Shown here: one piece after another, positions 17,273-26,582 of the stretch
Layout: every line of letters starts with the position of its first letter
Numbering within the stretch: the first letter of the stretch is position 1
Assembly: GCF_015548375.1 (NCBI RefSeq)
Contig: NZ_JADMWW010000008.1
Location: 1 to 64,000, forward strand
Source of the DNA: Collinsella aerofaciens
Lineage (GTDB): Bacteria > Actinomycetota > Coriobacteriia > Coriobacteriales > Coriobacteriaceae
Direction: 5' to 3'
Length of the DNA stretch: 64,000 nt
Translations under genes and position numbers: made by a program
The notes under the pieces: model-generated
What the model was told of the DNA's origin: nothing
What the model saw: the letters and a program-made list of their open reading frames with translations, nothing else
The model's database searches: none

Positions 17273-20200
17273 ATGGCCAGGAGAGCGTCGAGGCGCTTCG
17301 TTGCGGCAGAGGGGCAAATCTCCCTTTTCGCGATGGATGATTCATCGATCTATGAGGCGCCCGCCGAAGAACAAATCGATAACGTAAAAGCGCAGCAAAG
17401 CCTGGCCCTTGACTTCGGGGCGCAAGAGGAATCTTATGTAAGCCAAGCGGGAGGCGACAAGTTCGCCCACAAGGATGATTTCGAGGAGGAAGCGCATGTC
17501 GGTGCTGAAGAACCCGTACAAGGGCGTGAGGGGTCTCCGGTATTCCTTCATGGAGCAGAACGCTCCGGAGGATCTGGCCAGGATGGAGGTGGCCGGCGAG
17601 ACGGAGGAGTATCTCAAGGCGGTGGAGCACAACTACCTGACGAGACTCGCGGAGCTGCAGGACAGCTGCATGGAGAGCTGCGGGGCGACACCGGAGTTCG
17701 CGCAGATCACGATGGCCGAGTGCCGGTACGACGACTACATCCGCAAGGCCAACAGTGCCCAGAAGATGGCCGAGGAGATCGCCCTCAACGAGACGGTGCT
17801 CACACTCTAGCCGCTCACGACAACACCGAATACCTGAACCCTGATATCCAGGCCGGTCATTCGCCGCTGGAGCGTGCCAGGCTGAATGTCGCCGCGCTGC
17901 GCGCCCTCAAGGCGACCATGGAGGAGGGGCGAGACGCCACTCTCGAGGAGGCGCGCGCCATCTCGGCCTATTCCGGTTGGGGCGGTGCCGCGAACGCCTT
18001 TGCCGAAAACCCGACCGGTGGCTGGGCCGATGTATCACGGGATCTGAAAGAGCTTTTGAGTGAGGATGAGTTCGCCGATCAGCGCGCGACGGTCCTCACC
18101 GCCTTCTACACCCCCCGCCCCGTCGTTGAACTTATCTGGGAGACGTTGAGGGATGCCGGTATCTGTGACGAGGGCAGGGCCGAGATTCTGGAGCCGGGCT
18201 GCGGAACGGGCAACTTCATGCGCTGTGTCCCCGTTGGTATGGACGTCCATGTGACCGGCGTCGAAATCGACCCAGTGAGCGCGGGACTCGCACGCGTGCT
18301 TTGCCCCGACCATAAGATCGTCGCCGCCGATATCGCCAAATGCGAGATCCCCGAGGGGTCGTTTGATGCCGCCATAGGTAACGTCCCCTACTCGGACGCG
18401 ATAAAAATCGACGGAGTTCCGCTTCATGACTACATGATCAAGAGGGCCGTGGCCGCCGTGCGCCCCGGCGGTATCGTCGCTGTGCTGACGAGCCGCTATA
18501 CCATGGACAAGGCCCGGGAGGCCACACGTGAAAGCCTTGCCCGCGAGTGCGATCTTGTCGGCATGGCACGGCTCCCCAAGGAGACTTTCGAGAGCCAGGC
18601 GGGAACGAGCGCGCTGTGCGACCTCATCGTCCTGAGGAAGCTCGCCGAGGCGCGGGAAATCACGCACGACAACGCGCCGGCCTGGGTCCGTACGGAGACG
18701 AACGCGGACGGCTTCCGCGTGAACGCTCTGCTTGCCTCCAACCCGTCCATGGCCGTCGGCGAGCAGAGCTCGGAGATGACCGCATACGGCCCCGGATATG
18801 CATTGATAAGTGGTCTGGACGCCGCTGGAATCGCCGATAGCGCTAGGAAGTCCCTGGCAAATCAGGCCATCGGTGCGATTTCTCATACATTTGAGGGGAT
18901 GCCCGGCAGGTCTGCCGCTCCCGAGGTCGCGCAGGTCCCCACCAATCCGGCGCTCTATGAGTTCACGCTGGGCGACGGCGGGTCGATCTGGTACGGCAAC
19001 GGCGACACGGTCGAGCGTTTCCGGCTCGCGGACCGCGGGGCAGAGGACCGCGCACGCGCAATGCTTGAGCTCAGGGATGCCGCTCGAGCGCTTGTCTCGC
19101 TCGAGCACGACCCCAAATCGACCGATGCTGCAATCGAATCTGGAATTAAGGCCCTCAGCGACCGCTACGACCTCTTCACTGAGCGCTACGGTCGACTAAA
19201 TGATCCGAAGAACCGCAGAGTCCTCACCATGAAGGGCTATCACGACTGCTCGCTCGGCATCAACCTCTTCAGTCTCGAGGTGCTGGATACCAAGAAGAAC
19301 TTCGTCCGCAAGGCCGACATCCTCTCAAAGCGCACTGTGCGCCCCCAGGCACCCCTCCCCGACCGTTCGGAGACCCCGGCTGATGCCCTGGCCGTCTCAT
19401 ATGACCGTACGGGCGGCGTCGATCTGGCGCTCATCGGGCGACTACTCGGCTGCAGTGTCGCCGAGGCCGAGCAAAGGCTCGGCGACCTCATCGTCCGCGA
19501 TCCGATCACGTCGAGAATCGAGAGCGCCGAGGCATATCTTTCCGGCGATATCGGCGAGAAGCTGGATGCGATCCATTCGATGCAAAAGAAGGTAGAGAGC
19601 GATCGTGTCGACGCCGAGGAAAGCTCCTGGCTCGAGTCGGTATCGATTCCCCCTGTCCGCACTCCCGAGACGAGTGCGGAGGTGGCGAGAGCCGTTAGCG
19701 TTCTCATGAAAAGCGGCCTGTGGGATACCTGCGTCCATCCCTTGACGGCCGACCGTGCCGTTATCGCCTCGGCGCATGTCGGCAGCCTCCCCGACAGCTG
19801 GCGCGATAGGTCATTCAGTACATGGACCGGAGAGGCGTTAATCGCCGCCCTGGGAGAGCTCGATGAGGGGGTTCGCATCTCCACCGAGCGCAGGAACGGC
19901 TACGCGGCCATAACGAACCCCCTCATCGCAGCGCTTGTCGAGAGATCGCTCGGATATCTGGCAAGTAAACGAGATTTCGCGACCGATGGGATGAACACGG
20001 AGGAGGTTCTCTGGCGATTGTCCACCGATCCCCGCGTGGGGCCCGATGTCCTTGCCGTCGCGCTTGGGCGTGCCGATGCTGACAACACATATCAGACTCC
20101 CGATCCAATCAAAAACCTGGCGCGCGCGTATGGGATCTCTGTTGCCCGGAAGTCGGAGCAGGAGCCCCTATCGAGTGTTTTGGCGGCTGCGATGAAGGCA

Positions 20201-23200
20201 GACACCGTGCCGGCCGAATTCCTTATCTCGCTCGGCTATCGCCAGGCTGGTGAGAAGGCCGTGATGAGGACTACCCATGTTGACTGGATGGGCGACTTCG
20301 ATCAGCCCATTCCCCACGAGGAGCTCGTCAACTCAGATGACCTTGCCGAGTACAGGGCTAGACGCGAGAGACATATGGCAGCCTTCGGCCTAACCGAGTC
20401 GGATGTCGAGAGGCTCGCCGCGCTGCGCACCTGCGAAGAGAAACTGAAAGCCGTGCTTCCACGCGAACTGGGTCCCGGAGAGATCGCGGCGACCCTGGGT
20501 TCTCCCTGGATTCCCCCCTCCTTCGTCATGAGCTTCATCGAGGAGGAGCTCGAGTTAACTGATGGCGAGATGACTGCGGCAAAGCAGAGGAAATTTGAGG
20601 TTGCCCATGAGCCCCGTACCGGAAAATGGCGCCTGACGGGAAACGCGACCGAGCTTTCGCTTGAGGTGCTGACCAGATACGGGATCAGCAGCTATTCGCC
20701 GCTCAAGGTCATCTCGGCCGTCCTCAACGGCAGCGAGACGAAGCTGAACAAGACCGACCTGTCCACGGGCAAGAAGATTCCCGACCCCCAGGGGACTAAG
20801 GCCGCATGGGACAGGAGGCGCTTGATTTCGTCGGCTTTCGAGAAATGGGTGTGGGCAGACCCGGATCGGGCAAATGTGCTGTGCAAAATCTACAACGATA
20901 GGTACAACCGATTGGCGCCCAGGACGTATGACGGCTCATACCTCACTTTTCCCGGTATGAATCCCGACGTGGAGATGAGGCCGCATCAGCGTGCCGCCGT
21001 CGCGCGAGCTGGGCAGGCAGATGAGGGCACGCTTGTGGCACATGTCGTCGGCGCCGGAAAAACCTATACGGGTATCGCCATGTGCATGGAAGCCAGGCGT
21101 CTCGGTCGGGCCAACAAGCCGCTTGTCGTCGTGCCGAAGCACCTAACCGAACAGTGGGCATCGGATTTTGCCTACCTCTATCCAGGGTCGAGGGTGCTCT
21201 ATATGGGTAAATCTGAGTCGGATTCCGCGGATGCGGCGAGGGAGTTCTTCGGCCGCGCGGCAAACGGTGACTGGGACGCCGTGATCGTATCGAGTTCGCG
21301 CTTCGATATGCTCGACCTTTCGCAAGAGCGAAAGGAGGTCTATCTCAAACGCCGAAGGATGGAATTCCTGCGGGCCAAAGAAGATGCGCAAGAAAACGGC
21401 GGAACCTTCTCGGTTAAAAAGCTCGAGGAAGAAGTTAAGAAAATCAATGAGAAGCTCTCAAAGCTCCATTCTTCTCCGAAGACCGAAGGGCTTTCGTTCG
21501 AGGAGATCGGCTTCGACTATCTGTTTGTGGACGAGGCGCATAACTATAAGAATCTCCCTACGTATGGCCTCGCTATTGCGGGAATGACTTCCTCGAAGTC
21601 CAACCGCAGCGAGAGCTTGCTTGAAAAGTGCACCTACCTTCGTGAGATTGGCCATGGACGCAACATCGTGTTCGCCACGGGCACACCTGTCACCAATACG
21701 ATGGGCGAGCTGTACAACATGCAGCGATATCTTGCACCCGAGCTCCTCGAGCGGCAGGGCCTTTCATCGTTCCCGTCTTGGGCGTTCACGTTCGGCACGA
21801 TAGAGGACTCGATGGAGATCAAGTCTGAGGGCAACGGCTTCCAGCTGAAACAGCGCTTCACGAAGTTCCATAACCTCCCTGAGCTCATGAGCGCTTACCG
21901 AACCTTTGCGGACATCGTCACGCAAGAGACCGTGAACCTCAAGGTCCCCGAGTGCGAGGAGATCCATATCACCGTGCCCGCCACGCCTGAGCAGCTCGAG
22001 GAAGTCAAAAAACTCGGCATCCGCGGCGAGCGCGTCCGTGCCGGAAATGCAGAGGGCAACGACAATCTGCTTGCGATCACGGGCGACGGCATGAAGGTCG
22101 CACTCGACCCGAAGCTGATGCACCCCGAGTTTGAGCCGATGGAGGGCGGCAAATGTGAAGTTTGCGCACGCGAGGTATTTAAAATCTGGGAGGAGACGGC
22201 CGACATGCGCGGTGCGCAGCTCGTCTTTTGCGACCGTTCGACCCCGGCCTCGGGGAAATGGAATATCCAAGACGATATGAGGAGACGCCTCATCGAGGCG
22301 GGAATTCCCTCCGAGCAGGTTGCTTGCGTCAGCGATGCCGGCAACGATCCGGAGAAGAAAGAAACACTGTTCGAGAAGGTTCGTTCGGGCGAGGTGCGCG
22401 TCCTCATGGGTTCGACTGAGAAGCTGGGCACGGGCACAAACGTCCAGACGAGACTCGCGGCCATTCATAACCTTGATTGCCCATGGAGGCCTTCCGATTT
22501 CGAGCAGCGCCTTGGTCGAATCAGGCGCCAGGGAAACCTTTTCGAGAGCGTCAGGGACTTCAAGTACGTCGCCCAGGGAACGTTCGACTCCTTCCTCTAC
22601 TCCACCGTCGAGCACAAACAGCGCTTCATCGGTCAGGTCTTCTCGAATAAGCCGTCCGTGCGCAGCATGGATGACATCGATGAGACGAGAATCTCCTACT
22701 CAGACCTTGCCGCCGTGGCGTCGGGTAACCCCGATATCAAGAGGATCCAGGAGCTGAGAAGCGAGATTATGGCACAGTCCATGCTCAAGCAGTCTCATGA
22801 CGAGATGGTGGCAAACATGCGCCACCAAATCGAATCTCGTTATGAGCCTTCAGCCGCTTGCAACCGACGACGATTCGAGTTGCTCGAACGTGACCACGAT
22901 GTCCTCGATTCTGCGAACAGGCAAAGGGAGCTCGACAAGGGTGCAGATATCGTAAGGGTCTCGGTCGGAGGTGTGTCGGCGCTAGATCGAGCTAGCGCGA
23001 TCGGCATGATTCAAGGGGCTGCCGGAGATTGTCCCATCGGCCCAGTCAGGGCAATCGGAGAGTTTCGCGGTCTTGAGATTGTCGTGAAGAAGGAGCAGAC
23101 GCTGCTCGAGCGAGACGGCACCTTCCGTTACGACCCCTTCATCGGCCTTAGGGTCAAGGGTGCGGCCGACGCGCACTGGTCGAATCATATGCTGCCGTCG

Positions 23201-23539
23201 GCTACTTCCGGTTCACACACCGTGCTGCAGCAGATGGACGGCATTATCGAGAAAGAGGCGGGCGGTCTAGACCAGGCTAGGGCCCTTATGGAGCGCTCCG
23301 ACAAGCAGCTTGATGAGGCCAGGAGAATCGTTGTCGAGCCCTGGGACGGTGAGGAGAATCTCGATAAGCTGCAGGACGAGCTTGCCGAGCTGGAGCAGAA
23401 GGAGCTTGAAAAAGGCCATGACGAGTCAGGCGTAGATGGTGACCAGGACGAGGACGGCCCTGCCATTGCGGAGTCTCCCGTCAGTGTTGGGGGACACGAT
23501 GGGGGCGCACATCCCCACACGAGCGGTCATGGATTTTAA
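17273..23539 (+). CDS. N6-adenine methylase / SNF2-type helicase fusion
   Basis: A 2088-residue fusion common on Gram-positive conjugative elements. The methylase part carries SAM motif 'EPGCGTGNF' (307-315) and catalytic 'NVPY' (370-373, in place of NPPY). The helicase part carries 'GAGKT' (1260-1264), 'DEAH' (1420-1423) and a C-terminal motif around 'QRLGRIRRQGN' near residue 1750. Family members are thought to protect or process element DNA against host restriction; the exact role is not established. Oddly, residues about 71-180 are Gly/Arg-rich junk-like sequence because this segment is the other reading frame of a nested TnpV-like gene (17496-17810). No good internal start exists just after that gene, so translation appears to run through it. 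Flanking residues resemble ordinary relatives. Confidence 0.88.
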   Translation: MARRASRRFVAAEGQISLFAMDDSSIYEAPAEEQIDNVKAQQSLALDFGAQEESYVSQAGGDKFAHKDDFEEEAHVGAEEPVQGREGSPVFLHGAERSGGSGQDGGGRRDGGVSQGGGAQLPDETRGAAGQLHGELRGDTGVRADHDGRVPVRRLHPQGQQCPEDGRGDRPQRDGAHTLAAHDNTEYLNPDIQAGHSPLERARLNVAALRALKATMEEGRDATLEEARAISAYSGWGGAANAFAENPTGGWADVSRDLKELLSEDEFADQRATVLTAFYTPRPVVELIWETLRDAGICDEGRAEILEPGCGTGNFMRCVPVGMDVHVTGVEIDPVSAGLARVLCPDHKIVAADIAKCEIPEGSFDAAIGNVPYSDAIKIDGVPLHDYMIKRAVAAVRPGGIVAVLTSRYTMDKAREATRESLARECDLVGMARLPKETFESQAGTSALCDLIVLRKLAEAREITHDNAPAWVRTETNADGFRVNALLASNPSMAVGEQSSEMTAYGPGYALISGLDAAGIADSARKSLANQAIGAISHTFEGMPGRSAAPEVAQVPTNPALYEFTLGDGGSIWYGNGDTVERFRLADRGAEDRARAMLELRDAARALVSLEHDPKSTDAAIESGIKALSDRYDLFTERYGRLNDPKNRRVLTMKGYHDCSLGINLFSLEVLDTKKNFVRKADILSKRTVRPQAPLPDRSETPADALAVSYDRTGGVDLALIGRLLGCSVAEAEQRLGDLIVRDPITSRIESAEAYLSGDIGEKLDAIHSMQKKVESDRVDAEESSWLESVSIPPVRTPETSAEVARAVSVLMKSGLWDTCVHPLTADRAVIASAHVGSLPDSWRDRSFSTWTGEALIAALGELDEGVRISTERRNGYAAITNPLIAALVERSLGYLASKRDFATDGMNTEEVLWRLSTDPRVGPDVLAVALGRADADNTYQTPDPIKNLARAYGISVARKSEQEPLSSVLAAAMKADTVPAEFLISLGYRQAGEKAVMRTTHVDWMGDFDQPIPHEELVNSDDLAEYRARRERHMAAFGLTESDVERLAALRTCEEKLKAVLPRELGPGEIAATLGSPWIPPSFVMSFIEEELELTDGEMTAAKQRKFEVAHEPRTGKWRLTGNATELSLEVLTRYGISSYSPLKVISAVLNGSETKLNKTDLSTGKKIPDPQGTKAAWDRRRLISSAFEKWVWADPDRANVLCKIYNDRYNRLAPRTYDGSYLTFPGMNPDVEMRPHQRAAVARAGQADEGTLVAHVVGAGKTYTGIAMCMEARRLGRANKPLVVVPKHLTEQWASDFAYLYPGSRVLYMGKSESDSADAAREFFGRAANGDWDAVIVSSSRFDMLDLSQERKEVYLKRRRMEFLRAKEDAQENGGTFSVKKLEEEVKKINEKLSKLHSSPKTEGLSFEEIGFDYLFVDEAHNYKNLPTYGLAIAGMTSSKSNRSESLLEKCTYLREIGHGRNIVFATGTPVTNTMGELYNMQRYLAPELLERQGLSSFPSWAFTFGTIEDSMEIKSEGNGFQLKQRFTKFHNLPELMSAYRTFADIVTQETVNLKVPECEEIHITVPATPEQLEEVKKLGIRGERVRAGNAEGNDNLLAITGDGMKVALDPKLMHPEFEPMEGGKCEVCAREVFKIWEETADMRGAQLVFCDRSTPASGKWNIQDDMRRRLIEAGIPSEQVACVSDAGNDPEKKETLFEKVRSGEVRVLMGSTEKLGTGTNVQTRLAAIHNLDCPWRPSDFEQRLGRIRRQGNLFESVRDFKYVAQGTFDSFLYSTVEHKQRFIGQVFSNKPSVRSMDDIDETRISYSDLAAVASGNPDIKRIQELRSEIMAQSMLKQSHDEMVANMRHQIESRYEPSAACNRRRFELLERDHDVLDSANRQRELDKGADIVRVSVGGVSALDRASAIGMIQGAAGDCPIGPVRAIGEFRGLEIVVKKEQTLLERDGTFRYDPFIGLRVKGAADAHWSNHMLPSATSGSHTVLQQMDGIIEKEAGGLDQARALMERSDKQLDEARRIVVEPWDGEENLDKLQDELAELEQKELEKGHDESGVDGDQDEDGPAIAESPVSVGGHDGGAHPHTSGHGF
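17496..17810 (+). CDS. TnpV-like transposon-encoded protein, nested in the helicase gene
   Basis: A 104-residue protein resembling TnpV from Tn4451-like elements: an N-terminal 'YLKAVEHNYL' stretch, a middle 'LTRLAELQDSC' segment and a C-terminal 'KMAEEIALNETVL' like the family's 'RAEEIVLNELIY'. It has its own strong ribosome binding site (AGGAGGA, 5 nt from the ATG) although it lies wholly inside the methylase-helicase frame, shifted by one base. The helicase frame across it encodes atypical Gly/Arg/Asp-rich sequence, so the TnpV frame is the original coding frame here. TnpV's function is unknown. Confidence 0.7.
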   Translation: MSVLKNPYKGVRGLRYSFMEQNAPEDLARMEVAGETEEYLKAVEHNYLTRLAELQDSCMESCGATPEFAQITMAECRYDDYIRKANSAQKMAEEIALNETVLTL

Positions 23540-23622
23540 ACGACAGTCACAGTCGGCCTCCAAAGGCGCTAGCCGTTTGGATGCTATGGAGCCCATTGAG
23601 GTTGAATGAGAACGGAGACGGG

Positions 23623-24060
23623 ATGAACGTAGGAAAAAGTCTCGCCGAATCGATTGAGGGGGCCACGACGGCCTACTATCGAGATGGCGGTGGCACCGAG
23701 ACCGGGATTGCGGCTGACGAGAGACTGGTCGAGGCGCTCAAACAGGCCTATATCGCCGCCTATGCCAGAAATGACGGCGGATCGCTGGATACCGTGAAAA
23801 AAGAGCTTGCGGAGTTCGGTGGAAGGGAGCCGACGACCAATGAGATCTGTGAGGCCGCCATCGCGCTCGCAGGCAAGCAAGCGAAGCAGGATGCCGGGGT
23901 CATCTCCCGTATGTTTAAGCTACAGGCCGCATCGCTAGCGGAAGAGTATGCGCCTGCGCTTGTCAGGGCCTTCGATGCGGAACGCGCTCAGAAGACCGCC
24001 CGCGGCATCGAGCTAGACGAAAACGCTGCGGTCAAGCGAATGAATATTAGGAGGAGCTGA
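23623..24060 (+). CDS. Hypothetical protein of the helicase operon
   Basis: A 145-residue, mostly helical soluble protein with no recognised family. ATG 23623 is preferred over an upstream start at 23581 because GGAGACGGG lies just before it. It follows the methylase-helicase by 83 bp and is separated from the next gene by a single base. Confidence 0.7.
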   Translation: MNVGKSLAESIEGATTAYYRDGGGTETGIAADERLVEALKQAYIAAYARNDGGSLDTVKKELAEFGGREPTTNEICEAAIALAGKQAKQDAGVISRMFKLQAASLAEEYAPALVRAFDAERAQKTARGIELDENAAVKRMNIRRS

Positions 24061-24061
24061 T

Positions 24062-24826
24062 ATGTACCTTGTGGATGACAGCGGGAAACCTTACGTCGCC
24101 TTATTTAGCGTGCAGTACACGCCCCGGTACAGCGACTATCCAAGGAGGCCCCATGACGTCTGTTTCAAACTCACTAGGGACCCGAAAGGCCGCGACGGCG
24201 TTTTCGTTCAGCCCTTCTCATATGGCGGCATCTCTCCCGTGGCCCATGTCTCGCATGAGGTAGAGGCCTCGCTTGCGCTCGGATGGCCGGAGCTTACGTC
24301 CAACGGGTATACCGTCGAATTTACCGGCAGTTACGATGAGGCCAAGGGAATCGGGAGTTACAGTGCCGGGCACGAAAAGCTGATGGAGCTCCCGATTCTC
24401 ATGGGCATTCTCGAGCTGGAGGGGCTGGTCGAAAACGCCGAGCGCGACACGCTTTACGGCGCCCTCGTGATCGATGAGAAAACTAACGAGATCAGGGTCG
24501 AGGTTCCCGAGGATGTCGATACCGAGTTCAGGTATTGGCTCAGGAACAACGGGGCGCACCCCGTCTCATCCAAGGAGATGCCGACGGTTCCCGTTGACCG
24601 CGATCCGAACCGAATCTCCAAGGAGGTCGAGGCGATCATCTCGGAAAAAACTCCGGAACGCTTCATGAAATCGCTGCTCGACTCGAAGATCCTGCGTGCT
24701 GGGGCTTCGGCGGCAGATGTCGCGGCGCTGAGATCGGGACTCGATGGCCTTTTGGGCCATAGCGTCGCCGGTACGGAAAACCTTAAGAAATCGCTCGATA
24801 TGAGAGAGCGTTCAACGCGACATTAA
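24062..24826 (+). CDS. Hypothetical protein, end of the helicase operon
   Basis: A 254-residue protein with no domain I recognise: a beta-rich N-terminal half and a helical, charged C-terminal half (about 175-254). AGGAGCTGAT precedes the ATG and overlaps the stop of the preceding gene, implying coupled translation. A rho-independent terminator follows 16 bp after the stop, closing the class B operon that begins at 16507. Confidence 0.75.
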   Translation: MYLVDDSGKPYVALFSVQYTPRYSDYPRRPHDVCFKLTRDPKGRDGVFVQPFSYGGISPVAHVSHEVEASLALGWPELTSNGYTVEFTGSYDEAKGIGSYSAGHEKLMELPILMGILELEGLVENAERDTLYGALVIDEKTNEIRVEVPEDVDTEFRYWLRNNGAHPVSSKEMPTVPVDRDPNRISKEVEAIISEKTPERFMKSLLDSKILRAGASAADVAALRSGLDGLLGHSVAGTENLKKSLDMRERSTRH

Positions 24827-24842
24827 TAGCTCGCAAATCCGT

Positions 24843-24871
24843 AAGCCCCTGCCCTGATCAGGGGCTTTTCG
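24843..24871 (+). terminator. Terminator of the methylase-helicase operon
   Basis: A 9-bp stem AAGCCCCTG...CAGGGGCTT with a 7-nt loop is followed by TTTTCGTTTG on the plus strand. It lies 16 bp after the stop codon at 24826. Confidence 0.85.
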
Positions 24872-24903
24872 TTTGTTAGGAAATTCATTTAGTCAGAAAT
24901 TAC

Positions 24904-24951
24904 ATAGTTACGATATTGCACAGTTCCGTTATCACGTAGCTACGTTATGCC
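24904..24951 (+). repeat. Degenerate 16-bp tandem repeats, left array
   Basis: Three contiguous 16-mers (24904, 24920, 24936) resemble the consensus GTAGTTACGTTATTGC at 14, 11 and 13 of 16 positions. A fainter copy may precede them at 24888. The same unit recurs in seven copies at 25975-26086 in the same orientation. The function is unknown; it resembles a decayed iteron-like array. Confidence 0.6.
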
Positions 24952-25235
24952 GTTGGGGCGGCACCATCGACACCATCAGCGAGGCCAACCTGCAGGACAG
25001 CTACATCGAAAACACGGCTTATCGGTGGTGTGTCCTGGGGCTCGTCCCGATCGTCGACACGCGATGGAAGCCCGTCACCTATGGCCACGGCGATTCGAGT
25101 TGGTATTACTACAGCAAATGGGACGTGCGCTACGACCGTGCTCGCGCCAAGGAGCTGCTGAAAACGGGGCCGCGGGAGTACGACCGACATCCAGACGGCG
25201 GGCCCTACGACGGCCGCCCCTGTTGGCAAGCGTAA
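24952..25235 (+). pseudogene. Truncated hypothetical gene
   Basis: The frame ending at 25235 reads like real protein from about 24955 ('WCVLGLVPIV', 'SSWYYYSKWDVRYD'). Its upstream part is made of the 16-bp repeats, and there is no credible start codon with a ribosome binding site. I read it as the 3' remnant of a gene whose 5' end was lost at the repeat array. It could still be translated from a TTG at 24873. Confidence 0.4.
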
Positions 25236-25265
25236 AAACGGGGAGGGTCAAAAACCCTCCCCGTT
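25234..25265 (-). terminator. Terminator of the toxin-antitoxin operon
   Basis: A hairpin (25237-25248 with 25254-25265) is followed on the minus strand by TTTTT (25238-25234). It lies 22 bp beyond the toxin stop codon. Confidence 0.75.
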
Positions 25266-25286
25266 GCGTTAGCGGTGTCGACCAGC

Positions 25287-25559
25287 CTACCTGCGAGTCC
25301 TGTAAACCCTGCTTCGGTGGTCTAAATCGACAACAAGAATGACGAGAACATCGTCCTCGATATCGACAACTATCCGATAGTCTCCGACCCTGTAGCGCCA
25401 TAGACCAGACTTATTTTCAGTTAAGCCCTTTCCCATGCTCCTCGGGTCTTCGAGCTGTGAAATCTCATGGAGCTTTGCCACAATTCTTTTGGCGATCTGC
25501 TTGTCCAGCTTTCTCATTGATCGCTGGACATCCTTATCGACTTCAATCCGCCAAGCCAA
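25287..25559 (-). CDS. RelE/ParE-family toxin
   Basis: A 90-residue basic protein with the RelE fold signature: 'LDKQIAKRIVAKLHEI' helix, 'LWRYRVGDYRIVVDIEDD' strands and a C-terminal 'DHRSRVYRTRR'. RelE toxins cleave mRNA on the ribosome. The gene overlaps the antitoxin gene by 17 bp, the usual arrangement with antitoxin first. Confidence 0.92.
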   Translation of the reverse strand: MAWRIEVDKDVQRSMRKLDKQIAKRIVAKLHEISQLEDPRSMGKGLTENKSGLWRYRVGDYRIVVDIEDDVLVILVVDLDHRSRVYRTRR

Positions 25560-25779
25560 GGCTCTCCTCCAGCTCGTCGAGCGTCACAGTCTCAAGCCTG
25601 CCGGCCCTATAATCCTCGACCTTCTTCATTAAGCCGTACTCGTACTCCAGCCTGTCAATCTCGGCGGCGAGTGCTTCTGTCATGTAGAAAGTCTTCGTGC
25701 GTCCCGTTGATTTCGCCAAACGGTCGTACCTGATTGCTAAGTCCTCGGGCAGCCTCAATGCCGCGGTAGCAGTGGCCAT
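25543..25779 (-). CDS. RelB/ribbon-helix-helix antitoxin
   Basis: A 78-residue protein. The N-terminal 'ALRLPEDLAIRYDRLAKSTGRTKTF' region is a ribbon-helix-helix DNA-binding motif, and the acidic C-terminus would cap the toxin. GGGAGGT lies 7 nt before the ATG at 25779. An AT-rich imperfect palindrome just upstream (about 25798-25815) could be the autoregulatory operator. The pair likely stabilises the element. Confidence 0.9.
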   Translation of the reverse strand: MATATAALRLPEDLAIRYDRLAKSTGRTKTFYMTEALAAEIDRLEYEYGLMKKVEDYRAGRLETVTLDELEESLGLAD

Positions 25780-25941
25780 AACGCACCTCCCAATCATGCG
25801 TATAACGTGTATTACATTCTAGCACATCGATCACCGCAGAGGTGCACAATAAATGTATTGATCTTCCATCGTTCATGTAATGTGAACTGTAACGAAAGAG
25901 GCCACCCAGGATAGCTATGGAAAATCATGGTGCTGATAACT

Positions 25942-26086
25942 GCGAAATTACGTTAATGAATACTTGCATTTTAAGAAGTTACGGCATTACACAATCACTC
26001 TATTACATCGTTACACTATGCCGTAGTTGCGTTATTGCGTAGTTACATTGTCACGTAGTTGAGTCATATCACAGTTCGGCTATTGC
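25942..26086 (+). repeat. Degenerate 16-bp tandem repeats, right array
   Basis: Seven contiguous 16-mers from 25975 to 26086 follow the consensus GTAGTTACGTTATTGC, the best (26023-26038) matching 15 of 16. Weaker units extend left to about 25942. Same orientation as the array at 24904-24951. Together they flank the remnant gene and the toxin-antitoxin pair. No coding frame explains the periodicity. Positions 25780-25941 hold only the antitoxin promoter region. Confidence 0.6.
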
Positions 26087-26102
26087 CAATACGATATCTC
26101 GG

Positions 26103-26387
26103 TTACGGAGACCATCCTTCATCCGGTCTGTCATTTTCCGGATCATGGACCACATACCAGCTGTTGCCGTGGTGGCAGATGTCGCGTAGGGTACCGTCTC
26201 CCATCTTTACGCGCCAGCTCTCGCACACACGGCCCTCCCCCATCACCCATGACCGGGGTTCGTGCCAACCGACCTCTGCGAAGGGGAAGATCCTGCCGTC
26301 GTACCATTTGATTCCCCACGGTACGTACTCTCCGTCTGGCCGGCACTCGACCAGTGCTGTCACGAGCCTGATTGACTTCTTCCCCAC
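26103..26387 (-). CDS. Small hypothetical protein
   Basis: A 94-residue Trp-rich protein beginning at a GTG (26387) with AAGGAG about 6 nt upstream. It reads as a compact beta domain with no family I recognise and no signal peptide. It ends 16 bp from the 16-bp repeat array. Confidence 0.65.
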   Translation of the reverse strand: MGKKSIRLVTALVECRPDGEYVPWGIKWYDGRIFPFAEVGWHEPRSWVMGEGRVCESWRVKMGDGTLRDICHHGNSWYVVHDPENDRPDEGWSP

Positions 26388-26489
26388 GCCGACTCCTTAT
26401 GCCAATTACTAACGAACGTGTGTTCTATTGTCTCATATCTCATAGCGTACATGCCGGATGTTTTGAAGCCTTCGCGATACAGACTGAAG

Positions 26490-26543
26490 TGTCACCAGAT
26501 GGCACCAAACGACCACACGCAAGAGCCTCGGTAGTGGGATTCT
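26490..26543 (+). promoter_or_regulatory. Class A promoter upstream of 26583
   Basis: TGTCACCAGATGGCACCAAA (26490-26509), 28 bp, then GATTCT (26538-26543) as the -10. The TAATCT right after it is an overlapping alternative. It reads towards the gene at 26583. Confidence 0.65.
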
Positions 26544-26582
26544 AATCTCATGGAAATCCCTGGAAGAAAGGGCTAAACGGTT

